DNA of 64,000 nucleotides from Sipunculus nudus. Its lineage: Eukaryota > Annelida > Sipuncula > Golfingiida > Sipunculidae. The translations under genes were made by a program, and so were the position numbers. Where the stretch lies: positions 55,873,676-55,937,675 of the forward strand of contig CM049316.1 in assembly GCA_026874595.1 (NCBI GenBank), in the 5' to 3' direction. The notes under the pieces are model-generated. The model searched no databases. It had not been told where the DNA came from and was given only the letters and a program-made list of their open reading frames with translations. Positions 37,347-50,529 of this stretch are shown here, piece after piece (the first letter of the stretch is position 1; every line of letters starts with the position of its first letter).

Positions 37347-37350
<4 letters not shown>
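36560..37350 (+). mobile_element. CR1/L2-like non-LTR retrotransposon, 3' end
   Basis: The reading KYLGVKID, LISATVIPRLDFCNSVLAG, QNNAARLILKKRQTDHV, YRIQYKIAVFVYRH, SLPTYLNE and SFRFIALNVWHSLPITLR follows the end of the reverse transcriptase and C-terminal segment of CR1/L2-like elements. Part of the region between DHV and YRIQYKI, usually about a dozen residues, is missing. The 117-codon open part ends at 37,210. The 3' end is ...gcgcaatataaatactat followed by an (ATT)n run (37,342-37,380), the usual tail type of such elements. It is inserted inside intron 1 of pseudogene C in the opposite direction. Confidence 0.78.
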
Positions 37351-37380
<30 letters not shown>

Positions 37381-37539
37381 GATGGGAATTAGAACACCTC
37401 TGCATATATATACAGGACAAACAAAGCCGTATTTCCCATTCTGCTGAGGCAGGAAAGCAATGAACAAATGTTCATTAGATCCTCATTTGTTTATTACATC
37501 ATTTTTTACCCCTTGAATTACTATCAATCTCCCGCCTCA

Positions 37540-38100
37540 GCGGAGCGGGGGGGGGGGGGGGGGATAGTGATCAGCCCCTCCGTCTCTCTCCATCTGTCCG
37601 CAAACAATTGTAATGCGACGCAATATCTCGAAAAGATTGACTCAGATACATTTCTAATTGTGGTTGAAGGTGCATTTTATGGGTCCCCAGAGCTGATTAG
37701 GTTTTGGTCACACTTAAACATTTTAAATCTTTTTTTATGAATTTGTTTATACAAACTTTTACATTTCATATGCGACGCTTTTTCTCAAAAATATTTTTAT
37801 TGGATTTAGTTCTCGTTATAGTAACAGGTGAATTTTATGGCCCTTCAGACTCTATTAGGTTTCGGTCACACTTTAATGATTTTTTAATGAATTTGATTAT
37901 TCAATTTTTATTTACATTTCATGTGACACTATTTCTTGAAAAATAAATTGCTGTAAACTACTGTAAATTATAGGAGCAGGTGCACCTTATGTGTCTCCAG
38001 AGCTGATTAGGGTTTTTTCACACTTGAAATCCTATTTTTTGCATTTTTTAATGAATTTTGAAATGATTAACCTTTTTAATGCAATGCAAGATTAAATAAA
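37540..38100. repeat. Three diverged repeat units, period about 155 bp, after a poly-G run
   Basis: A run of about 16 G at 37,548-37,563 is followed by units sharing gtg(c/a)a(t/c)tttatg...ccagagctgattagg, then ggtcacact. Anchors lie near 37,668, 37,828 and 37,980. Short plus-strand open frames across it follow the repeat and are not supported as genes. Confidence 0.7.
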
Positions 38101-40752
38101 TAATACATTTCTCCTTAAGATGGCGGGCATATCTTAAAGGTCTCCTTAAATTAACAGATGGAGGTTACAGGTTGTTGGATTGTCGGATTTATTTAAGATT
38201 TTTATATTTAATGTCAAACATTTATTTGCAATGTAGTATCTTACAAAGTGATTCAAAATTAACAAGGCATGTATATTTTATTTTAGCAATAATTCTTATT
38301 AACAAGGCATGTATATATTATTATGATCTTCACTTGTTTTTTTAGCTGCATTTCTTAGTCTATTTTGTGATTTCTTTTCTACATGCACTATCTTTGTCAT
38401 GTTTCAGATTCGATATCAGGGCAAAGTACACTTTTCTCATGTAAGTTTCTTTGTCATTGGCAGCAGAATAGGTCCTTTGAGTCAGTTTGCACGAGGTGGA
38501 TCTTTATTGTTTTCGGTCAATTCTGTGACTGTGTGTATGTACAATTTTCTCACATTCCTGTTTGGCGGGATATCGAGTCCTGTGGACACTTTCTAGTTCA
38601 AGAAATGTTTTGTATATTAGAGAAGAAACAGCATTACAATTAGGGAAACCCAGGGCAAACAAAATAATAACTAATTAACACTCTGGTTGGGTCTGGTGTT
38701 TGGAGAAGTAGGGGTTGATAAGAGAATAACTGTCAGCCTGTCACATCAGGGGATCTCTCCCAGTGACCCATCAAAAATCAGGTACCCTGGCACAGCTGAC
38801 CTCCAATGACCAGGAGTGGCGTGCCTGCAACCTTCACATGCATGTAAATACAAAAGAGCCTAAACAAATTAAATAACTAGCCCAATTTTGTTGCTTTTAT
38901 TTTCAAATTTCAGATTAAATTAAACAGACTAAATACGTTTACATGCCTTGAATCAAATGAACACTACTAAATGGGAGAAAAACATGCCATGGTCAAAAGT
39001 TGGAAAAAATTATGGTACAGATTTAGTTTTTATGCTTATTACTCAAAAAATTTGCAAAATTCAGGTCTAATTTTGGGTAACTGATTGGATCTTGATAAAA
39101 CAAAGTTATATATCTAAAAAGAGTCTCTAGCTGAAAGGATTATTATGTTAGTGGGTAAATATCTTTCCTCATATTTTACAAAGTGCGCTATTTTATAGGG
39201 CCCATAACTTAAGGAAATAACAAAATATGTCTTAATTTCTGGCATGTATATAGGAAACGTATATTGGTGTGACAGGAGATTTTGGGGACTTCTTACAGTA
39301 TGCCTAATTTAAGACAATGGACTGAATTAAATTATGTGTTGGGCTAACACTGGTCCGCAAAAAAAGTCATCAGGTATAGGGAGGAAAACAGATTTTTTTA
39401 AAGCAGGGTCTTGAGTTTACTACAACGTTTTTTAGCATGTTTGAGGTTTATGTCATATAACAAACCTGTACTCCATTCATTCTTCGCATCGCATACCTTT
39501 GAAACATGCACAAATAGTATCCTTGAAAAGATTTAATGTTTTATTAGAAGCTTATGATCTTGTACTCGGGTTCAATATGTGATGGTACTTGCTTTGTACA
39601 TGTTCGTGTCATACATACATGTATTTGAAAAGTAATCTAATTCTTTTCCAATAATGGTCAAGCATATTATCATGTAAGCATTATGCCTGATGAATATCAT
39701 ATTGAAAAGGCTCGCATTAGGCCTGTTAGCTTTTTTCTGGAACTCACACGGATTTGCTGTCAATTTTATTTGTATGCCAGTGTAAGCCAGTACACTGTAT
39801 GCCAGTGCCAGAATTGTATGAATGACTGCTGTTTGGAATTTCCTTTGCAAGTAAAGGTAAGGATCAAGAAAGATGGTGTTTAAAATGAACTCTTTAATAA
39901 GAGACATAGCCTATGAAAGAATATATAAAATTTTATATATGCAAAACATTAAATATATGTAAAACAGTTCTTATTTAAAAGCTGAAATCATATATTGAAC
40001 GTCGGTACCCCGATTATGCTACTCGCTTTGCGTAAATACCTTTGACAGGTAGTATCTGATATGGATTGGTATCGATAATATTAGTCCTTCACTGTGCATG
40101 ATATTTCATGCATGAATTAAGAAAAAAAATTCAGTACTGTCCAAAGCAAATCATGTAACAGTTAAAAAACATAACGAAACAAACATAGGTTTCATATAAG
40201 GAGCTGACAAAAATAAAAATACAGAACTTTCGACAGTTTTAAGGGGTAGGGGTAAATATTAGTATATGCCACTGAAGATCAATGCATAAACTGCCACATT
40301 GGACACACCATCATAAAGACCTGGATCTTAGCTATATATTGTGACAAACTTTGTAATGATATATTTTTTATTCATGAAGTTATTACCTTAATACTGTGAA
40401 AAAGTCGGTGCAGCTTAAATTTTCATGCAGGTATACTACATTGAGCAGCGGATAACTATGACTAAGCTACTACTCATGATCAGCTATCATTCCAATATAT
40501 CATCCATAGACACTGACCTTTGAAAAAACATACTTGAGGTTTGCCACCCTGGGTGGAACCAATGTCTGCCCTGGCCCATGGACTATAAGAGAAATTAATC
40601 AGTTTGTTGTTTGCCTTACCCTGGTTGGATGGGGGGGGGGGGGTATTTTTGTAAAATCAAATATTACAAAAAACATGTTTATGCCATTTTGCAAAATATT
40701 GATCATGCGACTCACATTTTGAGTACATTTTCGGGTGATTTTATCTTAATCT

Positions 40753-40756
<4 letters not shown>
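38101..40756. other. No gene seen (within intron 1 of pseudogene C)
   Basis: AT-rich sequence without recognisable domains. A direct repeat of ttaacaaggcatgtatatt occurs at about 38,260 and 38,299. A run of G lies at 40,631-40,643. From about 40,650 the text matches intron 1 of pseudogene A (catttt gcaa, gatcatgcga, cattttgagtacat), marking the edge of the inserted DNA. Confidence 0.4.

Positions 40757-40800
<44 letters not shown>
40757..40800. repeat. (TA)n microsatellite
   Basis: TA alternation of about 40 bases, just 3' of the signal exon of pseudogene C. Confidence 0.95.
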
Positions 40801-40804
<4 letters not shown>

Positions 40805-40931
40805 GTATTATTTTGATGATACTAACCCACGTTTGCTGTCTCAGGACTCATACTGGAAGACCCAACTTGGTTCTCGGATATAAAAAAAACAGAAAGATCA
40901 CCGGGACTCCTGAAACCCTGACAGTACCCAT

Positions 40932-43546
40932 CACCCCGACTGAGTTCTGGGTAATCACATGATGCTTCATCTTTAATATACGTACTCGTCACATGCAGCC
41001 ATCGTTTGTGGTTACTAAATAAGCATTTTTTCTTTATGGGTTTCATCTGTACGTGTCCCCAAACAGCAACTTGACCTGTCAAATATTGAAAAGATTATTC
41101 CCCTATCAAGTCATTAGTTTTGCCACGAGTCCTGGCGTCTAAATTAAAAAAAATGTAATGAAATACAATGAGTATATTTATTTGTGATAACATCCACCTC
41201 ATATATCAATAAAATAAAATAAGTAAAAAAAATCATTAAAACAGCAGCCCGGAGTATTGAATGAATCTGCATGAAGTTGGTACATATGCTGTATTTGCTC
41301 ACCTAAATGAAAAATTCTGGGGAGGCGAATATAGTGACCGGAGCAATAGGATTATAACCTCTTACATTAATAATGTTGAAATGTATAAAAACGTAGTCCA
41401 GATTCAGCGGTTGCAGATTTTGTGTACTCAATTGTGCGATGCCATAACGCATGTCTAATGACCTTAATCTGGTTTTAATAAGAATTCACAGCAAATATTT
41501 GCATAGGATAATGAGTGATGTACATTAAGAAAATGTTATAAAATATCTGGGTTTTGCCGCCTTGAAGTGTATAATAAGTATTTCCAAAGATCCAGGAGTA
41601 TATTACAAGAATCCGTCAGTTAATTTTATCAGCCTTTATGTCCAGTCGGAAAAAACATATTTCGGTTGCCTGCTGTCAGATTTGAGATATTTGAGAAGAT
41701 CACCATAAAACAAATGGACACATTTACAGACATGACATAATTCAGAAGTACATACATATTAAAAAAATAGAAATTAGTTTGTTTTAGCAGCTGCATGGCC
41801 CCCATGCAAAATTTTGAGGAAATATTATGCACTACTTCAAAAATTAGTATTTACATGAATTAATTTCTACAGACGGACCTCAAAGATAAAGTTCTAAGTA
41901 ACATTTTCCAAACATCTTGGTTGAAACAACTTGTGAATCCTTTTTTTTTTAAATATGCAATTTATAAAGTAAGTTATGGCTTCCAACATTTTAAAAGCTT
42001 ATTTGACCTTGAAGATAAAAACCAAGGTCAATTACCATCTAGTATCCCCACTATCTCATAACTGGTCGCAGTTTAGCAAGAATATTGAACATTCTTAGAT
42101 GACGAACGGCAGTTATTCAAGAATTTGGACCAACCTCTGATAACGAGTTAAGGAAGAATTTGGATAAGCTTTGTGGTGTCAATCTTCAGTTAACTGCAGG
42201 TGTCAAACTGCAGATCGTTCTCTCATATCCAGACGGACTTTAGCAAAACATAATATCAGGATCGCTCTACGAAATTTGAATAAAAAAGAAAAATGATCAA
42301 GCCCAGATAGCGAACGGCAGTTGCGCAAAGGAAGTATAGTTAAGCAAGAATTTGATCACTCTGTGAGAAAGAACTGTAGTTAAGCAAACATTTAACGAGG
42401 AACGCTCTATTATAACGAACTCTTGTTATGCAAGAATATTTAGCAAAAACTGTCAAAAAGGGTTTTATCAGCGAATTGTAACTAGCAAAATAATTATTTA
42501 CTGAACGCGGATGCCAGGCAAGGGTTGGCTGCAGGAATACCCGAACAAATGCACCATTTCGTGATTTTTCCTTCATTAATATTTCTCGAAGGCCCAATTT
42601 TTCAATGTCGCCATGTAGGAACCCATAGTCAAATAGAACAGAATTTTAAATTTCCTTCCAAGCAAGAAGCAATTTTCCGTGATTTCAGTATGCACGCAAA
42701 GAATACAAGTTTAAAACCAATAGATACACATCACCAAGGTCACTGTATAGGTTACTGTTCATAGTGTTCATGTGGCGCGAGTGTTTCGTTTTCCGTTTCA
42801 TATCACCCGTGCAGCCATCAACAGATTTTCTATATAGGTATGTTTGAAGATGTAACATGACATAGAATTGATGAAATGTTCCATGATGTTTGCTGCATTT
42901 ACTTCCTGTCGAAGTGCACCCCCCCCACACACAAACACACACAAACACCCCGGCTCAACGTCACCGCAAAAGAGTGAAATAGGTGGCGCTTCAGTCGCTT
43001 CGTTTCGCAAATCCGCTATGTGTGCATTCTTATTATATAACACTCTTAGTCACTGGCCGAACAGACAGGTAAATGCCCTGGCCACCATTATGACCAAGTC
43101 CGCTTCTGTTTTGCTTTGTTACAGTTATGAATTATCTGAATGATTCCATGAGTAACATATCATGTTAAAAAAAAAGAATTAAATAGGCTAATGACCTAAG
43201 AACCCCACCTGTGGTATGGATGGATTTAATAATCATGACGGGTCAACTGTCACAGCCACATGGACAAGGAAAAGTTCAGTCGTACACACCATAATTATAA
43301 GCGACAGTGCTTAACTGACCTGTGTCTCTACTTTTAACCACTAAAGACTTCCAGAGTTTAACGCCCGCTGTGTGGCCTATTCTATGTGTCTTTGATTTTT
43401 ACTATGTCCAGTTTTATAGAGACACATATGATGATATCCCCCCTTCGCATACATGCCTTCTCGACCCTTCATTGTTAATGGAATCTATCCTGTGTACGTT
43501 AAAGGATTGTTGGTCAAATGTAAAGGCATGAACTGATACTAAGTAT
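40932..43546. other. Upstream flank of pseudogene C and non-coding DNA
   Basis: The first 1 kb matches the upstream flank of gene D (52,440-53,340), including cagccatcgtttgtggtta and a shared ggttgaaacaac(t/c)tgtg block, then ttgaccttgaagat. At 42,100-42,450 there is a weak short repeat around gaacggcagtt and gtta(a/t)gcaagaat. No gene is supported. Open frames at 42,685-43,143 lie over a (C)n(AC)n tract. Confidence 0.45.
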
Positions 43547-45719
43547 ACACGTGTTGGTGACAATGGCAGGTTGCCATATTTACCGTGAAGTATTACTCAG
43601 CATTGCCTTTAATGACAGGGTCCACGTAGAGTATATTTATACGGCTGTCCAATAAAATGATCACGCTGTACTATAAAGTCTTTATCGAATCTGAAGTTCA
43701 GTTTGCTCTAGTAATAATGGGCCGTTCTTGGGTACAGTTTGTCATTAGAACATATGTATTGTAACATGAAATCTCAGAAGACGCACACACGCGCCTGCGA
43801 TACGCTCTGAAATAGTCTTCCTGTTTAAGTTTAATTTGAATTCTACAAAAATTTCCAGTTACCAACATCTATTCTCTTCTATACAGGTTTTCATTTTTTA
43901 ATAGATTTTTCATTCTTAAATAGGTATATAAATAACTAAGATCAGATAGAAACTGTTTGCAATCACGGGTTCCGTGTTCTCTGATCTCCCTGTCTATCCA
44001 AGTTATTCCATGGTTGCTTAGAATTCTTTTTGTTCCCTTGTTAGCTTGACATATAGCCGACTATAATTAGGCGAACTTCATCAAATACTAACCCAGTCTT
44101 TTCTGACCGTTATAGTGAGGTTGTCTACAGTTGCACGCCTCGCAACTTTACCTTTATTGTTTAATTTTTTTACGAAATAGCAAATTTTAATGCACTCACT
44201 TTGTATGGCAGCTTATGGTAACAATAAAAAGGTTATTTTAACTTAGGCCTATTTTTACTATAACACGAGATGATTTCAGGAGCGTGTGCTACCACCGTAG
44301 TTTGACAGTTTGACAGTGTTTGAAGTCTGTAACAAGTCAGTGGCCTTGAAAGGCATTCCTATTATTCTCTGCGTGATAGGCCTAACCATCTTCTGAATGT
44401 TTGGAGCTATCGTTTTGATGATAATGAAAGATCGCCATGCAAATGAAAGGACTTCCTTTACTCGTAGGGCATTTTAATTCATCGGTTATAATTCATGGAT
44501 TAAGCAGTGCTTTCGAATCATTTTCAGACATTCAGATATGAACATCAGTTTACCTTTGCAAATGCGGTGGTGCGCTCAATAAACGACACATGGTCAACTT
44601 TACAGTGAATCCAAGTCCGCATGTGTGACAGAGGTGTGTTTCATGATTACAATCGATGTTAAGGAATTCTTAATGTTCGAACGACATAATCATCGCTGCA
44701 AGAATGCACAGGAGCACGCGTTAAGGGCTTTCATTGATGTGTGTATTTATCGCTAGGTGGCGTAACCTGAAACGCTGAGATTGTTGACGACAATTTGAAA
44801 TAAAGAGTATTTTTGGACAGAGTCAAACTGATCATGCAAGTGTAATATTACTGTATAACCATTAAAATTTTAAAAGACAAGACCCCTCCTTTTCATAAAT
44901 TCTTTTTTCTTTTTTCTTTTCCCATATAAATTAAATATCCCCGAAATAACTAATCCGCCATAAAACTGAAATCACTTGTTCCGAGATTATGGCCTTAGAT
45001 ACAAAAGATGAGAAAATGAACGAACCCATTTGTTGAAATGTTGGAAATCGACAAGGAGTGCATTATTTGACATGCACTGAAATGAACATCCTTTACGTTA
45101 CCGCATAAAATAGGGTATCGAATCACTATGCGCATGCGTATCCCGCTGTTTTGGACGACATCGGGAACAGCGCCTGACACCAAAAGTGAATACTCTGTGG
45201 TTAGACTAAAAATGGATCCCGAAAAAGAGTGAAGCAACGGCCAATGTTGTCATCTTCATAGATCCTAATGACCAAATACGGTACTACACACACATACATA
45301 TTAATTAACCTATACCAACAAGCTAAAAATATAAGTATATGTCTATGATCGACAAGTGAGAAATTTAAAAGGAAAGTATCTGTAATGTGCACAGTTTTGT
45401 TCACCTTCTTCCTCAATTAAGCCCTTCCCTAACTGTGACCACAAGGAGAGGCCAGAGATACCCAGGGAAAACACACTGACAGCTGAAACATCTTCCTGAC
45501 ATCCAAAGGCAGCCTAGCATGAAATCTCATTAAACCCTTCCCAAACACACCAGTCAACCACACCCACTAACATTATGCCACGCCCACAGTCACACAACCT
45601 GGAACTAATGGAAGAACAAAATGTTTTTAATATATTACGATATATATTTGGACGATGATGGAAACAACAGCATACATCCTAGACGAGCAATCATCTTATA
45701 TGATTTTCATTTTTTTCTG

Positions 45720-45721
<2 letters not shown>

Positions 45722-45780
<59 letters not shown>
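45722..45780. repeat. (TA)n microsatellite
   Basis: About 58 bases of TA alternation. In copy 1 of the duplication the matching place (about 24,940-24,950) has only a very short TA run, so the array expanded in this copy. Confidence 0.95.
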
Positions 45781-45783
<3 letters not shown>

Positions 45784-47785
45784 GCGTATGCTAGGACTCG
45801 CGACCCGCGTGCGTTGTACTTTAAAGTGACACTTAATTACATTGTTGTATCTTTAAGGATAGACGCAACGTTCTGTTTACACAACACGAGGGTATGACCA
45901 CTCCATTAAAATTATATGTATATCTATAATATATATATTTATATATAATGTAAAAAGCGTATTTTTTGGAAGATAAATACATAAGAAACCCTGTTTCTTC
46001 TATAAAATATCATTCTTTTATCTTCCTCCAAAACTTATATAAAACCTCATTCTACTTTATTTTCCGTCGACCACGACATGTGTTAATCCCCATATTATCT
46101 CTTAATTAAGCAAATCATCTAATTCAGGTCACAAGATTTAAACTAAAGATATTCCTGTTAATAAAAGTTAATCGATAACTTTCTTGAAAATTACACACAT
46201 TACACTGCTAGGGAGAGCGACAGACAAACATCGGTAAACACATTACCTCAGTCAGTTGTACATGCAGCGGTCAAATCAGGAACTCACATCAGGGGAAATT
46301 AACACATCGTAAACCTTGTAGAAATAGCTTATTACGCACATTTTCTACAAACAAAATTAAGGGATTACATTACACACTTAAACTTTCCCCCTGAAATAAA
46401 ATGTGAATAAGAAAATCATAATTCTTGGTATGATTGCATAAAAATGGCATGAAAGTGTATTTTGCAATTTTTTTTTATAAATGAGGAATGAACACCCCTT
46501 TTGGTGATATCCAGGAATAAAAAAATGAAGTTTTCCTTCAGGGAAATTACATCTAATAAAAACTAAAAATAAAAACTCCTGGTATTCCAAAATCATTTGT
46601 GCGTGCCAAACAAATGTTGCTATTTGTAAGTGTGCAAAATGATAAAAGAAATTATCATGATGTGACATAAAAACTGTGTTTGTATGCTTGTATGTCTGCA
46701 ACTTTATTTCCTTTAATTCTATACATAAAGTAACAAGGATTTAACCCTTGAAATAAGGAAAAACATCGACAAGATAATGTGATTAATTATTTGTTTAAAT
46801 AGAATAACAAACATCTCTCATTATTACCACTGTATTCACTTTTCCTTCTGGTCCCGCATTCTGTCATGAGTTACAAAACCTTTGTTTAGTTAGAATGTCA
46901 GTGTCAGCTTTGAAACAATTTACCTTGTCAAATGTAACCTTATCCCAACAAAAGATGTTTCCTTTTATAAATTAAATAACTTTTTTTTGTTTCAAACCCC
47001 TGAATATCATGGTGGTCTAGGGCCAATCATATGTGGTTAAATGTCAAAAAGCCATAAAAAAGCGTCGTCCACAAATATAGGTTACTAAGGTTTATCATTG
47101 TCTCTTCATCATCTTTTTAACTAAAATGTCATAACCATGCCCTACAAATAACATTTCACTGTCATTAAGACAGGCATATGACACATTTTCTAACTACTTC
47201 CTACTGAATAAGAGCATGTGACATCCCCCCCTCCTTGCGAATATGATCTTACACCACATTTGAATACACCATAGCAAAGTCGTCTTTCATGCATTTGTGG
47301 AGTAAGGGGCAGAAGAACGAATGGGAAGAACCAAATCTTTTAACTTAACACCATCATGTTTTTGTTGCATCATTTATTGATAAAAAGAAGGTCACTTATT
47401 ATCTCTGATACATGTTTACCTTAATTTACCCTTTGTTGTTTTCACATTCATTAGAGAAGAGGAAAAAAATGTCGATATCTGAACCCGAATACAACCTACC
47501 ATAGAAGTAAAAATTGGCAGGAATATATGACAATATTGATTACATAGTTGTAAATATTGATAACGTTCTTCTCTTCCGCATTTTAAATCACATCACTGAC
47601 TCTAAACCACTAAACTTTCACAGCATTTATAAATCACCTTTTACATGGCCTCTTTGAATAATTGCTCAATGTAAAAGAATTTAGCACTTATCGTTCATTT
47701 CGTCCAAATAATAAAATAATATGTTTGGTTTGCTTGTTTTATTATGTTCTCCACGCTTGATTCGGATTTCGTTGATCATGTCACT

Positions 47786-47787
<2 letters not shown>

Positions 47788-47828
<41 letters not shown>

Positions 47829-47959
47829 TCTGATTATTATGCATGTTCACTCTTTAAATTATATGTATAAAACATATAATTTGTTATATGTATAAAACTG
47901 TTTTGCTAAAAAAATATGTATGTCTTGACGAAACAAAACCATAATAACATCGTCTATGC

Positions 47960-48005
<46 letters not shown>
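47788..48005. repeat. (CA)n(TA)n and (TA)n microsatellites downstream of gene D
   Basis: A CA run of about 30 bases at 47,788-47,817 passes into a short TA run. A second TA run of about 48 bases at 47,958-48,005 begins about 40 bases after the stop codon of gene D. Confidence 0.93.
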
Positions 48006-48009
<4 letters not shown>

Positions 48010-48044
48010 GAGATATCACTGAGAAAAAGTTTTAAGCTGTCACT

Positions 48045-48264
48045 TTATTCCTGTGAAACTTGTGAAACAGGTGCCGGGCTACACGGTGACCCCGGGACCA
48101 CGGCATCGACCGGGGTGTCGTACAAAACGTCGTCCTTGGTATCGAGGGGCTCACTTTCAGTGTACGCCTCAGGTTGATTGCCAGTAGGCTCGTTGTCTAT
48201 ATAAAACTGCACTCGCAACTTACCTCTTGTACCTTCTGGTCTGCGAACAAGTCTACCAATCCAT
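48045..48264 (-). CDS. Gene D exon 7: cytoplasmic tail
   Basis: Begins after cttttgtgcag. It encodes a basic start (WIGRLVRRPEGTRGKLRV) and then an acidic, Pro- and Ser-rich tail with FYIDNEP, AYTESEP and DDVLYDTPVDAV. YDTP is a YxxP motif of the type bound by some SH2 domains when phosphorylated; it is not a canonical ITIM, because the position three after the tyrosine is Pro. AATAAA overlaps the stop codon (GGAATAAAG). Confidence 0.72.
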
Positions 48265-50461
48265 CTGCACAAAAGTCAAGGGGAATCTAGAAATTGTACA
48301 TGGTTAAATAAAAGCAATAAGGCCATTTTTTTTCTTGATATTTATTTGGTGGTAGTAAACTCCTCCATTTTCTGGTTATGTGCTGGCTTTCGAACATTTT
48401 TCTTAATTAACACCATTTAAGATGTGTATCTATCAACACTAGAGAATTCATGCATCCCCATAATCCCCCCTCCCCCACCCCACACCTCGATAAGCCTACA
48501 CACCGGCAAATAACTAAATCTTTCTGAAAAGAGCGACGTACTTATCCGAACCTGTCATGGCTTTCGACGAATATACACACACTAATGACCTGTCCGGATT
48601 ATGAACAGTGCTTTTAACAGAGGATGTTTAACATTTACAAGCTTTAAATAAATCATAAATATAATATTGGGATGACGGAGAACTCCGTTATGTATAGTTT
48701 AAACAAAAACTATTATTTGAAAACATTTCACTGAGTGTTTGGTGATTTATGTAAAGGAACTTTTTTTGGCATTATTAAATAATAGCCAAATACACATGAC
48801 TAGGATAATTTAAGTTTAAGTTAATCTTATTTGTTAGGCTCTTTACCGGACCTTTGAAATCGGGCAGGCATCACGTGGCGTAAAAGGATCACGCTTGGTA
48901 TGATGATCACTGTCACGATACAGAGAACGCTTATCGTGATCACTGCAGCAGAAGCACTGAAACCATCCCTGTCTCCACGTCTTTTGTCTGAAATATAAAT
49001 AAATTGTCTGGATTATGAAGACATAAATATGGTATAATGTCTCCCTAAAACAAATAAAATTTGTAAAACACATTTATACTTATTCTGGGTTCCGAGATTC
49101 AATAATTTAATCTTCTTTCAATCCCATGCATTCCATCGGAAAGACGCCGACGCCCTCTAAATCTAATTTCAGTTTATCTAGGGGAAATTGTATGAATTTA
49201 TTTTATGAATAAGTGAAAATAAAAACATATCTGCATATTTCTACTTGTTTGTCATTTATTAAGAATTTGCAATTCATTTTTATATCTTCTCCTGCCCACA
49301 AAGGAGCAAGAGAGGCATGTACACGATCTGTAGATCCCTTTTCAATAATATCTCGCTTATTTTTTACTAAAATGTAAAACAAGGGAGAAAAAACAACCAG
49401 ACTCAATATTTCCACATTGCTGTAGAGTCGCTTTCACCAGAGGGTTACGGGTCCCTCTATATAAACAAAGTAATTTCCCCTTTCACTTTGATAAAATACA
49501 CAAACAAAAACAATACATATGTTCTTATGGAACAGCTCGTATTTGATCGGCGTAAAATGTTTTCATTATAACAACAAAACAAAAAGCAAATGGTAGAAAA
49601 TCCGTTCAGGGGTATTATGCCTTACCATGAACACAGACGAATGGCTGGGATTCGTTACAGTTCACAGGCTCCCAGTGTCTTTCATTAAGGTTCATGACTG
49701 CGCAGGTTTTGCTCTTCTCATGACGGATTCCATTTCGCCAGTTCGTCCATCGCAATCGCAGTGTCACTTTTTGGATATAAATTTTTAAAATATAAATTTA
49801 GTATAATAAATATATACGGTTTCCTATGGTACATAAAAAAAGGTTTATCTGATAACATAACACATTATGTTTACATTAATCATAGGCTTTGGAGTCGGGG
49901 GGGGGGGGGCAAATATGGCCCCACACTTTTTGGCCAAAGCGAGGGAGTCTGTATATCCTTTCTTTGAGAAATAAATTTCCATCAATTTGTACGGAAAATC
50001 CACTGTATTTCTTCTCAGCCTTCAAGCCTCACATGAAAACAACCGGGACTTTATTGATCAGTTTAGGCTAATTTGTAATATAGGTTATCACTGTGTATTG
50101 GAAAGGGCATTAAATATAATGTTATTCATTTGAGAGAGAACGGTAGGAATATACTTGTTTGCTTGATATTTAAATTCGTAACCTTATAGAGAAAAGCCTG
50201 CTTTGAAATATAACAATTTGCATATTGCTCAATGTGTTATTATATTTATATTTGAAATCAAGACAGTGTTCTGAAAATCGTCATGTCAATATTGATTTGA
50301 TAATAACATCTTAAATTTCATGTAAGCTTGAAAATGTTATATATTCTACCTCTCAGTTTATTTATTTCCTGCTTCAAACGAGGCACGCCTGGTTTTGAGT
50401 TTAATTGAAAGCCCAGTATCGGATCGGAAGTTTTATACAGATTTGAAAAATACTGTATAAG

Positions 50462-50529
<68 letters not shown>

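Larger units (their letters stand above)
34612..40931 (-). pseudogene. CTLD membrane-lectin pseudogene C (exons 1-5, intron 1 invaded)
   Basis: Exons: signal 40827-40931, CTLD1 halves 35931-36185 and 35467-35580, CTLD2 halves 35043-35288 and 34612-34752. Exons 3, 4 and 5 are intact and joined in phase 1. They encode GQNGFLYKRDC and DGYICYLK, then WFQADQTCRKLGGNLLLNRD and YYWVGLVNGAWY, then WTNWQDGIRHEKNKLCAVMD and QPFMCVYG. Exon 2 has a one-base deletion shortly before the INSTW site, leading to a stop, and the AG before it reads AA. Exon 1 has a one-base deletion in the hydrophobic core. Intron 1 is about 4.6 kb and contains a CR1/L2-like fragment. No membrane or tail exon was found downstream. 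Because CTLD2 is undamaged, loss of function may be recent, or a truncated product could in principle be made from another start; the second is speculative. Confidence 0.78.

Noticed and set aside
38383-38643. Two overlapping plus-strand frames of 65-86 residues
   Set aside because: No domain, no conservation in the other duplicated units, and they lie inside repeat-rich intron DNA of pseudogene C.
48264-48272. A separate small protein starting with MCRWIGRLV at 48,272
   Set aside because: The ATG lies across the acceptor site gtgcag; the segment is better explained as the tail exon of gene D, and B has the same acceptor.
48852-49073. Cys-rich frame overlapping the membrane exon (with FQCFCCSDHDK)
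   Set aside because: It is another frame of exon 6; the helix-encoding frame fits the splice phases and the family.
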